Source: Paenibacillus spongiae (lineage in GTDB: Bacteria; Bacillota; Bacilli; Paenibacillales; Paenibacillaceae). From it: a stretch of 64,000 bases of DNA. Location of the stretch: assembly GCF_024734895.1 (NCBI RefSeq), contig NZ_CP091430.1, forward strand, positions 7,131,501-7,195,500. The letters run 5' to 3'. Position 1 is the first letter of the stretch. Each line of letters begins with the position of its first letter. Below the pieces are notes generated by a model. That model saw only the letters and a list, made by a program, of their open reading frames with translations, searched no databases and had not been told where the DNA came from. The position numbers were made by a program, and so were the translations under genes. Positions 31,701-39,838 of the stretch are shown one piece after another.

Positions 31701-32463
31701 CTTCGCCTACTGATTTATCTACGGTCAGATCGCCTGTAATCGTCATGTTCCGCAGCTTCGTTCCCGGCTTCGTAATGCGAACCGAGCCGTTTACGGCAGT
31801 CATTTCATCGGTTCCGTACTCGCCCGGCTTATCGTACACGATCGTTGCGTTGGCACGATCTTTGAAGGCTAGCGCACGATCGAGGATGACAACCGCTTCC
31901 GCTCTCGATGTCTGGGCGTGCAGCCCGAAGGACTGCTTGTCCTTGCCGATCATGAGGCCATTCTTCATAACGGCGCCGATCAACCCTTTGCTCCATTGCG
32001 GAGCATCTGCTGCATCTGCATAGGCCGGATCCGGTTCGCTCGGTTCCAGCTCCAGGAGCCGCGCAACCAGAGCCGCAACCTCTTGACGAGTAATCGTTGC
32101 GTTCGGCCGGAAGGTTTTGTCGTCGAAGCCTTTCATATACCCGGCTTTCGCGGCGATCGAAATATCGTTATAGAACCATTGTCCCTGTTTGATATCCTTA
32201 TAACTGAGTTCACTGCTGGTCTCGGTATACCCGAATGATTTGTTAATGAGCGAAGCGACCTCAGCTCTCGTAATCGGCTGATTCGGATTCATCCGTCCGG
32301 GCGCTTGACCGCTGATCCAGCCCTTCTCGTGCCACTTGGCCAGCGTTTCCTCCGCCCAATGACCGGTCGTATCGGTGAAATTCTTCTCGCTCGCGTATAC
32401 ACTGTTCGGTAATGCAAGTACTAGTACGATTAACAATGCCATAACCTGCTTCAACTTGGACAA
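28702..32463 (-). CDS. Large SLH-domain surface protein with nine beta-repeat modules
   Basis: A 1253-residue exported protein. Residues 1-25 are a signal peptide (VMALLIVLVLALPNSVYA). Three SLH domains follow (about 28-205; FTDTTGHWAEETLAKW, ITRAEVASLINKSF, ATITRQEVAALVARLL), which anchor it to secondary cell-wall polymer. About 215-430 looks like a beta-helix. A Gly/Pro linker (about 445-470) leads into nine modules of about 75-90 residues, each with a G.F..YLPDG.Y motif (for example FSIFLPDGIYEI, FRAYLPDGMYTA, YSLYLPDGEYRL). These resemble carboxypeptidase-regulatory-like beta sandwiches. The start is a TTG at 32463 after GAGGAG. It is a structural or adhesive surface protein by inference. 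Confidence 0.9.
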   Translation of the reverse strand: MSKLKQVMALLIVLVLALPNSVYASEKNFTDTTGHWAEETLAKWHEKGWISGQAPGRMNPNQPITRAEVASLINKSFGYTETSSELSYKDIKQGQWFYNDISIAAKAGYMKGFDDKTFRPNATITRQEVAALVARLLELEPSEPDPAYADAADAPQWSKGLIGAVMKNGLMIGKDKQSFGLHAQTSRAEAVVILDRALAFKDRANATIVYDKPGEYGTDEMTAVNGSVRITKPGTKLRNMTITGDLTVDKSVGEGDVTLEGVTVKGKTSLLGGGPNSIVLIDSTLGTVIIFKENGVIRVVTQGSTTVQKFELRSGANLESAGTNPIGSVILSSLIPKGAEVRLSGAFQQIDALSNGISILLQSGSVRTFNFLPEAGRNAFKLEKGTQVDELTLGAGTDVTGEGGIASAIITAEGSNLQQNPDKLTLDNGISATVAGKKVTESSGGLPVGGIPSGGGGGGGGGGFPPNPGGVVVNLKGTVEWKGEQDEKAMLDLYNVEIKKYFTVTIKEGKFSIFLPDGIYEIYYSGSKQSMKLEDTITIKNGKPDPNNDFRITIPAANVKGTLVQQASTDGDRAERLFFYSADEGSVYSTTAVVSDGKFSLYMPVGEYKMNAYVTQDGTYILYDSPAFSVDDEKKQIEISIHLTTPGRGTIKYESSEPVSEVVILLQQGDKHYKIFSTEGTFKFHLPDGEYVVTGIRELRTQRYYNLFSTFNVINGQPEHPLELIVHADNVEGELKFPDGSKVNDGLVAVTNSVTSQTYWLQVMNNKFRAYLPDGMYTANIDSLIGFAVRNHNKNFTIKDGKLENGPIVIEIDALVTGSLYTASGEKSGEGVVEITRRTNDTDNSIAHLISVHEGEFGIRLPDGDYEITSYKDGQTEVEYPLTFKFTVDAAGNQPELMELELPDLNVNGTVTKDDELLPDGEVIFREEKTGKEYWTKVKNGTFQTYLTDGNYSAVSYSSSSREFVLPLLGSFSVKNGVTEPQFIELIVPAHNVTGTLVYEDNTPIHAVNLEIVNLLEGRTYFVPVNDGSFSMYLPNGNYSVMGYRDLTTDEATLLYASFVVENGSLKGELNLVAHRPNVTITAIYSDGLAVSGTLNITKVDSSENYVVSGNGTYSLYLPDGEYRLSGIYMPSVSGIFPTWNVIKVEGGVPTKDSLLDFVVPEPTVASVVWGNGGEPAAGEMSIIVYKDGSDHGFGLPVQNGVVKLLLEPGSYKIIGYHLKDQGFTLGLNVPFQIYENATEPLVITLPAQQQQP

Positions 32464-32523
32464 AGCGTTCTCTCCTCATCATTTTTTTGTGAAAATGATA
32501 CAAAACGTAGTGCTTCCAGAGTA

Positions 32524-32552
32524 ATCCTAGCAGGACGTTCCATTTCTGTAAA
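32524..32552 (-). promoter_or_regulatory. Probable promoter of the SLH surface-protein gene
   Basis: On the minus strand TTTACA (32552-32547), 17 bases, TAGGAT (32529-32524), about 60 bases before the TTG start. Confidence 0.6.
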
Positions 32553-32644
32553 TACATATTTAGGAAAATATTGCTCCGAATATCTTTCTTCCAGTGTCCG
32601 GTCCTGTTAAGCAGACGCTTCGGCTGCCGCCGCCTCATTAACAC

Positions 32645-32690
32645 AAAAAACCTTCCAGCACCGCACCAAACACGGCAAACTGGAAGGCTT
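32645..32690 (-). terminator. Terminator of the molybdopterin oxidoreductase gene
   Basis: Arms CCTTCCAG and CTGGAAGG with a 21-base loop, followed on the minus strand by TTTTTTG. Confidence 0.85.
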
Positions 32691-32729
32691 TCTTTATCAT
32701 ATATTCATTTCCTCGCGGCACTACCGCAG

Positions 32730-33965
32730 CTACACCCATGCGTCCTTGGCGTATCCGCGCTCTTCCCAGTACCCGGTATGGTCGCGGTCGATAAGCTCGA
32801 TTCGATTTAGCCATTTGACCGATTTATAAGCGTACATCTTCGGCACGACAAGCCGCACCGGTCCACCGAGGTCGCTCGGAATCGGCTTGCCGTCGTGCAG
32901 GACCGCCACCATGACGTCGTCCATATCCGCCTGTTCAAGCGTCAGGCTATCGGTGTATACCCCGTCTCCGGAATATAGTTTGACTGTCGTCGCCTGAGGT
33001 TTGACGCCTGCCTGCTTAAGCAGCTCCTTCAGCGGGATTCCCTCCCACGTATTCGAGTAGACCGACCACCCCGTCACGCAGTGAAAATCGCTGACCTGGA
33101 CGGTGCGCTTCAGCTGGACGAACTGCTCCCAATCCCACTCTATACTGCGCTCGACCAGTCCGTCCACAACGAAGGACCAATTGGTATTGGTGAAGGCTGG
33201 AATAGGCGTTACCGTATACACGCGGAACGATCCCTGGCTTCCTCCGCCGAGCGGCGGCGATGATCCGGGAAGCGGTACCGGGGCGGGCATGAGCCGGTTG
33301 GCGTCTTCCTCGATCAGCTTCTCCAGGCTGGCACCGGAGCCGAGGCTGCTGCCCAGCCATTGCAGGAAGGATGGTCCGAGCGTAAGCGCCAGTCCCGCTC
33401 CCACCGACACCTTGATGAAGGCTCTGCGCGTGTAGACCGCTTGCGGCCCGGCAGCGGGGTGTATGCCGACTTCAGGCTCCGGTTTGCCGCTCTTAATGGT
33501 ACGCCTATGAGGCTCCTTCAACCATTTGGTCCGTGCCAGGGAGTGATAGATGATGTAAGGCAGTCCGATCCAGGTGAGCAGATCATGCGCGTACAGCGCG
33601 GCATTCGACCAATACGGGCCAACCGCCCGGAACTGCCAGAGCAGAACGCCCGAGAGCAGCCACCCCAGAAGGAGCGCAAGCACGATAAGCACATTCGCCC
33701 GCTGCCATGGCCTACCCTTCAGCTGCTTCCAATGCTTGCCCGCCAGCAGGAGATAGTACATTACCGGAAGCAAGGAAGCCAGGCCCACAACGATATGCAG
33801 CCAGCGTACCCACACGCGTCCTTCTCCAAGAACCCCGCGCCAGAAGCCGCCGAACAGGACGAGGCCGGTTATCGCCAGCAGCACGACGATCCAGCCGTTC
33901 CAAGCATGAAGCTGTACGAGTTTTTTCCCATATCCTCTGCGAAGCGACTTCAGCCATTCCCGCAT
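32730..33965 (-). CDS. Membrane-anchored molybdopterin-dependent oxidoreductase
   Basis: A 411-residue fusion. The N-terminal 140 residues hold four membrane helices with a cytochrome b561-like arrangement (histidines in LVQLHAWNGW, WVRWLHIVVG, ALYAHDLLTW, IIYHSLART). From about residue 185 a hydrophobic segment follows an RRAFIK twin-arginine-like motif. The C-terminal ~190 residues are a sulfite-oxidase-type Mo-pterin domain; the Mo cysteine is in VSDFHCVTGWSVYSNTWEGI and GGPVRLVVPKMYAYKSVKW is the other family motif. It resembles MsrP plus its haem partner in one chain. The substrate is unknown. Confidence 0.85.
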   Translation of the reverse strand: MREWLKSLRRGYGKKLVQLHAWNGWIVVLLAITGLVLFGGFWRGVLGEGRVWVRWLHIVVGLASLLPVMYYLLLAGKHWKQLKGRPWQRANVLIVLALLLGWLLSGVLLWQFRAVGPYWSNAALYAHDLLTWIGLPYIIYHSLARTKWLKEPHRRTIKSGKPEPEVGIHPAAGPQAVYTRRAFIKVSVGAGLALTLGPSFLQWLGSSLGSGASLEKLIEEDANRLMPAPVPLPGSSPPLGGGSQGSFRVYTVTPIPAFTNTNWSFVVDGLVERSIEWDWEQFVQLKRTVQVSDFHCVTGWSVYSNTWEGIPLKELLKQAGVKPQATTVKLYSGDGVYTDSLTLEQADMDDVMVAVLHDGKPIPSDLGGPVRLVVPKMYAYKSVKWLNRIELIDRDHTGYWEERGYAKDAWV

Positions 33966-34022
33966 TCCGCCACTCTCCTTCTTGCTCTCGAAATTCCTTC
34001 ATCCGTTTCCGGTCTTTTCACC

Positions 34023-34970
34023 CTATGCCAGCGTGCTTTCATACTTGCGGATAATTTTCTTCGCTTCCCGGACAAGCTCCTGTGCCAACGATACCGGCTC
34101 CAACACCGTTACATCGGTGCCATAGCTCATCAGCATGGCGCGCACCCACGGTTCATCCGGCTGAACGACGGTGACGAGCAGCGTCCCTTCTTCCTCCGTC
34201 TCGATCTCGCAGTTTGGAAAATAGTCCTTGACCCGCGCTTTGTGCCGAGGCTGGAACCGCAGCACAAGATGGAGCGTCGGCGCATCCTGCGGACGAATGG
34301 AACGGTAATTGAGCTGTTCCAAATTGCCTTCGCGGCGCTCGAACGTCTCGGGCAGCTCCGCCAGCTTCCCGATGCGCGACAAGCGGAAGATGCGGAAATC
34401 TTGGCGTAACCGGCAGTATCCGTACAAATACCAGACATAGCCCTTGAGCACGACGCTCATGGGCTCGCATACGCGCTGGGAATCTTCTCCGTTCCCGTTC
34501 GTATAGTCGAACCGGATAAGGCGCGCCGAACGGATAGCTGTCTTCAGCACGTTAAGCTTCTCTTTATCCGCCTCTCCCTCGTGCCAAGGATTAATATCGA
34601 TTAACAGCTGCTGGCTCATGCTGGCGGCTGCGCCCTGCTCCGATTTGGCGACCAGCGCCCCGACCTTGTCGAGCAAGCCGCCGATTTCCTTCTCGTCCAT
34701 GGAGGACCTGATCCCTCTTAGGGCAATGACGATCGACTGGAGCTCCTCCAGCGACAGGAACTGGCGGTCCAGCCGGTATTGATCCATAATTTCGTATCCG
34801 CCGGTCGCCCCCGTATACGAAACGATCGGAATGCCGGCCTGATTAATCGTCTCCAAATCCCGGTATACAGTGCGCAGCGATACCTCGAAGCGGTCCGCCA
34901 GCTCCTTGGCGCTGACTCTGCGGCGTCCGAGGAGCAGCATGGTAATGGCCAGCAATCGATCCAGCTTCAC
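34023..34970 (-). CDS. HTH/WYL-domain transcriptional regulator (YafY type)
   Basis: A 315-residue regulator. The N-terminal winged helix is KLDRLLAITMLLLGRRRVSA then ELADRFEVSLRTVYRDLETI. The middle WYL domain contains IRFDYTNGNGEDSQRVCEPM and GYVWYLYGYCRLRQDFRIF. A WCX-type C-terminal extension follows. GTG at 34970 is preferred because AGGAGGGG lies upstream of it, inside the longer open frame that starts at 34997. Such proteins sense small molecules or nucleic acids. The target is unknown; the convergent or neighbouring genes give no firm hint. Confidence 0.88.
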   Translation of the reverse strand: MKLDRLLAITMLLLGRRRVSAKELADRFEVSLRTVYRDLETINQAGIPIVSYTGATGGYEIMDQYRLDRQFLSLEELQSIVIALRGIRSSMDEKEIGGLLDKVGALVAKSEQGAAASMSQQLLIDINPWHEGEADKEKLNVLKTAIRSARLIRFDYTNGNGEDSQRVCEPMSVVLKGYVWYLYGYCRLRQDFRIFRLSRIGKLAELPETFERREGNLEQLNYRSIRPQDAPTLHLVLRFQPRHKARVKDYFPNCEIETEEEGTLLVTVVQPDEPWVRAMLMSYGTDVTVLEPVSLAQELVREAKKIIRKYESTLA

Positions 34971-35062
34971 TTTAACGGCAGCTCCCCTCCTGATCATCCT
35001 GTGACAAGAACATACCAGAAGGCGGCCGTTTCAAGCAAGAGCCGGAAGAATCAGGCCTGTCC

Positions 35063-35800
35063 TTAGACCGCCTTCTTCGCGAAATACGTCCAGCCCGATA
35101 CCAGAAACAGCAGGAAGCTTCCTCCAATGACGACAAACAACGTAACCGGAGAGATATTGAACGCGCCGAAGCTCATCTCATCGCTCGGAATCATGGCAAG
35201 CATCGGCTGCACCCAAGGGTAATACGGGCCATATTCAGTCGAGTTGGCCACCAGCATGTTCGGCAGCGTGAAGACCACATTGACGGCAAGCGGGGCTGCG
35301 AAGCTAGACCATGCCGTAGATACGGCGAGCTGCAGAGCCGCTAACGGCAGACAGGCAATCCAGCCGCCGGCGCAGGAGATGATAATTTCCTTCCATGGGA
35401 TAGGGCCAGGGAAGCCGAGCGCCAGACCGATTCCAATGAGCGCTGCCAAGAATAACAGCTGCGTAATCGCAAGAAGCAGCATAATAAACACATATTTCAC
35501 CAAATAAACCTGGCTTCGCGACACAGGCAGCGAAAACAGCTGCTTCCACCCGCCGCCGGCATGCTCGTACCTGCATACGAGGGCGGCGAATACGCCGGTC
35601 AGCAGCGGCAGGAACAGCATGGCATGCAGTGCCGCCATCATCGATAGCGCGTACAGCCAAGGAGAGCCGCCAATCACCTCCGCATCTTCCAAGCTGCTAA
35701 GAAAGCCGACGAGCCCCGCGAGGAGAGGACTGACCACGGCAAGCAGCCAGATCACCGACTTGCGCAGCTTCAGCCATTCCGAACGAAACATCCGAATCAT
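35063..35800 (-). CDS. ABC-2 type permease (second of two)
   Basis: A 245-residue membrane protein with six helices. It begins MIRMFRSEWLKLRKSVIWLL, the start typical of permeases in bacitracin/lantibiotic-immunity-like ABC exporters. It follows a related permease by two bases and shares its general layout. Probably exports or expels a peptide or lipid-cycle-active compound, by inference from the operon type. Confidence 0.87.
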   Translation of the reverse strand: MIRMFRSEWLKLRKSVIWLLAVVSPLLAGLVGFLSSLEDAEVIGGSPWLYALSMMAALHAMLFLPLLTGVFAALVCRYEHAGGGWKQLFSLPVSRSQVYLVKYVFIMLLLAITQLLFLAALIGIGLALGFPGPIPWKEIIISCAGGWIACLPLAALQLAVSTAWSSFAAPLAVNVVFTLPNMLVANSTEYGPYYPWVQPMLAMIPSDEMSFGAFNISPVTLFVVIGGSFLLFLVSGWTYFAKKAV

Positions 35801-35802
35801 GG

Positions 35803-36519
35803 CTATTTCACATCCTTTCGGACAAAGTTCAATGTACCGGCAGCGAGAACCACGATACCGGTTGCGACGCCGGCCGCAACGGAGTAGAGCGGATTATCCG
35901 CCGCATTGATCAAATAAGGCCATTTGTAGGGCATCCAATCCTCGAACCGGGTGGAAAACATGGAGAATACGGTTCCCACGATGCCGACAGTCAAAGGGAT
36001 CGCCTGATTGTGCATCATGACCGACATCCATACCTGCAGAGCAATGAACGGCATAATGGCCAGGTAAGGGTAATAGATCAGCTCGAGCAGCTTGGCATAA
36101 GGAACAGTGCCGGGATCGAAGCCCAGCGCGGCTCCCAGCCCGATTGTTCCTGCGACCAGCAGAGTGCTGGAGCAGAACAGCAGCAGAACGCTGAGCAGAA
36201 ACTTCCCTGCGAATACCTGAGCCCTTGAAATCGGCAGCGCCAGCGTCTGCTTCCATGCATTCGTCTGATGCTCGATTCCGGCCGTCATGGATGCAAGGAT
36301 CGCAAGCCCCATGAACAAGGTCGGCACCATGAGCATGGCGACGTTGCCGATTAAACCGCCCCACAGGTCGTCGGCGTACTGCTTGGTTAAGTAATCGTAC
36401 CGCAGGCCGAAGTTCACTGCTTGAAGGCCGATGACCCCTAGCGGTCCGAGAACAACCAGAAACCAGACCATCTTTTTGCGGATTTTGAGCAGCTCGGCGG
36501 ACATCACGCGCATCATCAC
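35803..36519 (-). CDS. ABC-2 type permease (first of two)
   Basis: A 238-residue, six-helix permease beginning with MMMRVMSAELLKIRKKMVWF. The start overlaps the ATPase stop by four bases (ATGA), so the three genes are one translational unit. It is a distant paralogue of the next permease, as in the EpiE/EpiG or BcrB-like pairs. Confidence 0.87.
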   Translation of the reverse strand: MMMRVMSAELLKIRKKMVWFLVVLGPLGVIGLQAVNFGLRYDYLTKQYADDLWGGLIGNVAMLMVPTLFMGLAILASMTAGIEHQTNAWKQTLALPISRAQVFAGKFLLSVLLLFCSSTLLVAGTIGLGAALGFDPGTVPYAKLLELIYYPYLAIMPFIALQVWMSVMMHNQAIPLTVGIVGTVFSMFSTRFEDWMPYKWPYLINAADNPLYSVAAGVATGIVVLAAGTLNFVRKDVK

Positions 36520-37430
36520 AAGCTTCCCTCCCCCCCGGTCAGATCCAGGAAGATATCTTCCAGCGAAGCGCCTTCCTCCTCCACCCGGTAGACGGAGAAG
36601 TCATGCTTCACCAGACTCGCGACCATGGCCGCGACGGTCTCGTCCGGCGCTCTGTCGACCGTCAGCTTCTGCCGGTCCCAATCGGCTTGGTAACCGCCCG
36701 CGAGCAGCTGCTTCCACGCCGCTTCCGGATCGCTGACGCCGATGCGGATTTTGCTGCGCGCCCGGTCCCGCAGCGTATCGATAGAGTCTTGAAAGATCAT
36801 CGCACCCTTCGTAATAATGCCGACGCGCGTCGCCATCTGCTCGATCTCGGACAATAAGTGGCTGGAGATGAGAATCGTGACGCCCTGCTCCCGCGGCAAG
36901 CTCTTGATGAGCTCGCGGATTTCGAGGATGCCGGCCGGATCAAGCCCGTTCGTCGGCTCGTCCAGCACGAGCAGCTCCGGCTGGCCCAGCAGCGCGGTTG
37001 CAATGCCCAGACGCTGCTTCATGCCCAGCGAGTAGCCCTTGACGGCCCGCTTCGCATCCTTCGTCAAACGAACGACCTCCAGCACTTCATCGATCCGGGA
37101 TTTGGGCACGCCCAGCAGACGGCGGACGGCTTCCAAATTCTCTATTGCGCTCAGATGGCCATAGTAGGACGGGTATTCGACTAACGAGCCGACCTTGCGC
37201 AGTACAGCCATCCGCTCCTTCCGCATGTCTTTGCCGAATATGCGGATCTGGCCCCGCGTCGGCTTGGCCAGGCCGAGCAGCATACGGATCGTCGTTGTCT
37301 TCCCGGCGCCGTTAGGTCCGAGGAAGCCGTAGATATCCCCTTTCTTTATTTTCAAATTCAAATTGTTGACGACGGCTTTGCCGCCCAGCTTTTTCGTTAA
37401 ACCTTCCGTTTGCATGATCCATTCATTCAC
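36516..37430 (-). CDS. ABC transporter ATP-binding protein (BcrA/lantibiotic-immunity type)
   Basis: A 304-residue ATPase. Walker A is GFLGPNGAGKTTTIRMLLG, the signature YSLGMKQRLGIATALLG, Walker B LLVLDEPTNGLDP, and the H-loop ILISSHLLSEIEQ. The C-terminal ~75 residues are the extension found in drug-exporting members. GTG at 37430 follows GAGGTG by eight bases and is preferred to the upstream GTG. Works with the two following permeases. Possible control by the neighbouring response regulator. Confidence 0.92.
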   Translation of the reverse strand: MNEWIMQTEGLTKKLGGKAVVNNLNLKIKKGDIYGFLGPNGAGKTTTIRMLLGLAKPTRGQIRIFGKDMRKERMAVLRKVGSLVEYPSYYGHLSAIENLEAVRRLLGVPKSRIDEVLEVVRLTKDAKRAVKGYSLGMKQRLGIATALLGQPELLVLDEPTNGLDPAGILEIRELIKSLPREQGVTILISSHLLSEIEQMATRVGIITKGAMIFQDSIDTLRDRARSKIRIGVSDPEAAWKQLLAGGYQADWDRQKLTVDRAPDETVAAMVASLVKHDFSVYRVEEEGASLEDIFLDLTGGEGSL

Positions 37431-37463
37431 TTTAATCACCTCGGTATTTATCGTAACGGATGA

Positions 37464-37506
37464 AGTTTAAAGCGAATGTGCACCGGCGTTTAAAATCCGT
37501 TTAAAA
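37464..37506 (-). promoter_or_regulatory. Candidate response-regulator binding site before the ABC operon
   Basis: Direct repeats CGTTTAAAA at 37487-37495 and 37498-37506 (plus-strand reading) have an 11-bp period, the spacing usual for OmpR-family dimers. A third GTTTAAA lies at 37465-37471. All are within 80 bases upstream of the ATPase start. Confidence 0.5.
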
Positions 37507-37542
37507 AACGCTGCGGAACCTCCAGTGCGGCTGCCTCGAAAC

Positions 37543-37588
37543 GAAAAAAGAGCCTCCGCGCCACGGCTCACGTGGTTTGGAGACTCTT
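37543..37588 (-). terminator. Terminator overlapping the end of the histidine kinase gene
   Basis: The minus strand pairs AGAGTCTCC with GGAGGCTCT, and ACCACG with CGTGG inside, then TTTTTT. The kinase stop codon lies in the loop side of the stem. Confidence 0.82.
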
Positions 37589-38974
37589 AACGCCGATTCG
37601 TTCTACCTTCATGATCGTAATGGTCGTTCCGGTTTCGCCGCTTATAACCTCGCTGCGAAGCCCCATTTCCTTCAGCATCAGCGAGGCGATCGACAAGCCC
37701 AGCCCTGCGCCCTTCTCGTTGGAGTCGCCGCCCATCCCCGGTCCGCGGTCGGCGATGACGATTCGGCCTCCCAACTCGGCGCTTACCTCCAGCCGGACAT
37801 ACCGGCCCGCCTTGGCGTGGCGTATCGCGTTCTGGAAGTAATTGTCCAGCACCCGTTCCAGCCACTCGGGATCGACCGTCCAGTGGACCGACTCCTCCGG
37901 CAGATCAAGCTCGATCGTGAAGCCTTCCTGCTCGAATACCGGATACCAGCCTGCGAACGACGTCCTGGCCATCCGCACAATATCGAAGGAGCGCGGACGG
38001 TAGGGGTATTTGCCCGCCGAGAGCAGGGAGTAGGAGAAAAGGTTCTCGATCAGCTGACTCAGATAGACGATTTTGCGGTCGATCAGATCAATCGATTCCT
38101 TGCCGCGTTCCGTCAGCGGCTCGCTTCGAAGACTATAGGCATGGCTGCGGATCGTCGTTAGCGGGGTACGCAGATCATGCGACAGCTTGGCAATCAGCTC
38201 CTTGCGAAGCGCTTCCTCCTCGGCCTCCCGCAGACGGCTGCTCTCCAGCTTCTCGACCATCCCGTTGAACGCGCTCTCCAGACGGCCGATCTCATCCATA
38301 TTCAGCACGTCGACAGCACCCGGAATTCCGCTTCCGCTCGGCTCGGTCATCGCGGTCTGCAGCCGTACGAGCCGCTTGCGGATCCGATAGAAGAAGAGCA
38401 GGGAAATAAACAGGAATAAGCCCAGAACGAGAAAGGTGCCTCCTATAAAGATCGTATTGTAATTGTCCTGAATGTCCTGGCCCACCGGCTTCATGACCGT
38501 GCGCGGCAGCTGGAAGACCATGAACCCGCCCTGCTGCTTGCCTCCGATGAAAGCTACAATCGTAAACGGATTCCCGTTAAAGCCCTCTTTCATGAATTGA
38601 ACCGTATACGAAGGCGTCCACACCTTCGGAAGCTTAGGATTCGCCGGCAGCTGCAGGCGCGTCGCTCCCGACTCGTCCACCCAGAACATGGCCGCCTTCG
38701 GATACTTCTCCTTGAGCGCGCGCAGGCGGCGGTCGATTTCGGAGTCTTCCGCATCCTTCAGCTTGCCCGCCTCCGCATGCCACATCCGCTCTAACTTCAA
38801 GCCGTCCTTATACATCTCATTCTCGGCAATGAATGCATCATTGCCGCTGAGCGTCATCGGCAAATAGATCAGAACCATCATGATCGGGAATGTAAACGGA
38901 AGCAGCACAAGGGCAATCAGAATAATAAGCAAATACTTCGAAAGCAGCGAATTCTTCAGCTTAAAAAACTTCAT
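37568..38974 (-). CDS. Sensor histidine kinase
   Basis: A 468-residue kinase. Two membrane helices (about 13-37 and 175-196) flank an extracytoplasmic domain of about 135 residues. HAMP follows (about 197-250). The phosphoacceptor is H266 in KLSHDLRTPLTTIRSH. ATP-binding motifs N (DNYFQNAIRHAKAG), G1 (IADRGPGMGG) and G2 (GAGLGLSIASLML) are intact. The start overlaps the response-regulator stop by four bases. A long sensor domain distinguishes it from the short intramembrane-sensing BceS kinases. Confidence 0.93.
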   Translation of the reverse strand: MKFFKLKNSLLSKYLLIILIALVLLPFTFPIMMVLIYLPMTLSGNDAFIAENEMYKDGLKLERMWHAEAGKLKDAEDSEIDRRLRALKEKYPKAAMFWVDESGATRLQLPANPKLPKVWTPSYTVQFMKEGFNGNPFTIVAFIGGKQQGGFMVFQLPRTVMKPVGQDIQDNYNTIFIGGTFLVLGLFLFISLLFFYRIRKRLVRLQTAMTEPSGSGIPGAVDVLNMDEIGRLESAFNGMVEKLESSRLREAEEEALRKELIAKLSHDLRTPLTTIRSHAYSLRSEPLTERGKESIDLIDRKIVYLSQLIENLFSYSLLSAGKYPYRPRSFDIVRMARTSFAGWYPVFEQEGFTIELDLPEESVHWTVDPEWLERVLDNYFQNAIRHAKAGRYVRLEVSAELGGRIVIADRGPGMGGDSNEKGAGLGLSIASLMLKEMGLRSEVISGETGTTITIMKVERIGVKSLQTT

Positions 38975-39642
38975 TGCTTCACCCGGTAGCCCAGCCCGCG
39001 GATCGTCTCGATAATCGTCGGATTGCCCGGGTCCAGCTCGATTCGCTCCCGCAGATAACGAATATGGACCATGACGGTTTTGTCGCCTTCCATGTAGGGC
39101 TCCCCCCAGACCGCTTCATAAATTTGCTCTTTGGTCATAATTTGGTTGGGATGCTTCAGAAAATACATTAAAATTTGCAGCTGCTTGGCGGTCAGCGGTA
39201 TTTCCTCGCCCGTCCGGCTATCCGTCACCGTCTGCTGATCCGGCCGTACGACGAGATGGCCCAGTCTTACCTCCTGCCCCCCGGTCTGCCCGAACCGGCG
39301 AAGCAGCACATCAAGCCTCGCCGCCAGCTCATCCGGGTGAAACGGCTTGGTCAAATAGTCGTCGGCAAACTGCAGCCCCTGCAGCTTATCGTCAACGGAC
39401 GACCGGGCGGACAGCATCAGGACCGGCACGCCCGGCGCTTCCTTCTTCAGGCGCTGCCCGACCGTGAAGCCGTCCAGCCCCGGGAGCATCACATCGAGCA
39501 CGACAATATCCGCCGCATGCACCCGCTCCGATGCGCCTTCGCCGGAGGTCAGCCATTCCACCGTATAGCCGCGCTTCTCCAGATCGCCGGCCGTCCAACG
39601 GCCGATTTCCAAATCGTCTTCAATATAGAGAACATTCGTCAT
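38971..39642 (-). CDS. OmpR-family response regulator
   Basis: A 223-residue regulator. Receiver domain with D9/D10 and phosphoacceptor D50 (IVVLDVMLPGLDGF), S in LMLSARS and K in DDYLTKPFHP. The winged-helix domain ends with IRYLRERIELDPGNPTII and TIRGLGYRVK. I use the ATG at 39642 (MTNVLYIEDD); the open frame upstream lacks family similarity. The gene starts about 90 bp from a repeat array and about 200 bp from an IS3-family insertion, which may affect its promoter. Confidence 0.93.
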   Translation of the reverse strand: MTNVLYIEDDLEIGRWTAGDLEKRGYTVEWLTSGEGASERVHAADIVVLDVMLPGLDGFTVGQRLKKEAPGVPVLMLSARSSVDDKLQGLQFADDYLTKPFHPDELAARLDVLLRRFGQTGGQEVRLGHLVVRPDQQTVTDSRTGEEIPLTAKQLQILMYFLKHPNQIMTKEQIYEAVWGEPYMEGDKTVMVHIRYLRERIELDPGNPTIIETIRGLGYRVKQ

Positions 39643-39838
39643 TGCATTCACCACGTTCGTTTTTTCTAACCATGATAGAGAAACCTCATTCAAAAAGAAA
39701 GTTAAATTTCGTGCATTTCCTAGATTTCGCATGAATGACGGCTCTAGTGTCCGTTACAAGTCCAATTCGGCTCCATATCCAATAGCGCATCCGATGTCCA
39801 TTCCAGCCCACTTTCATTACACGGTATACGGACATAGC

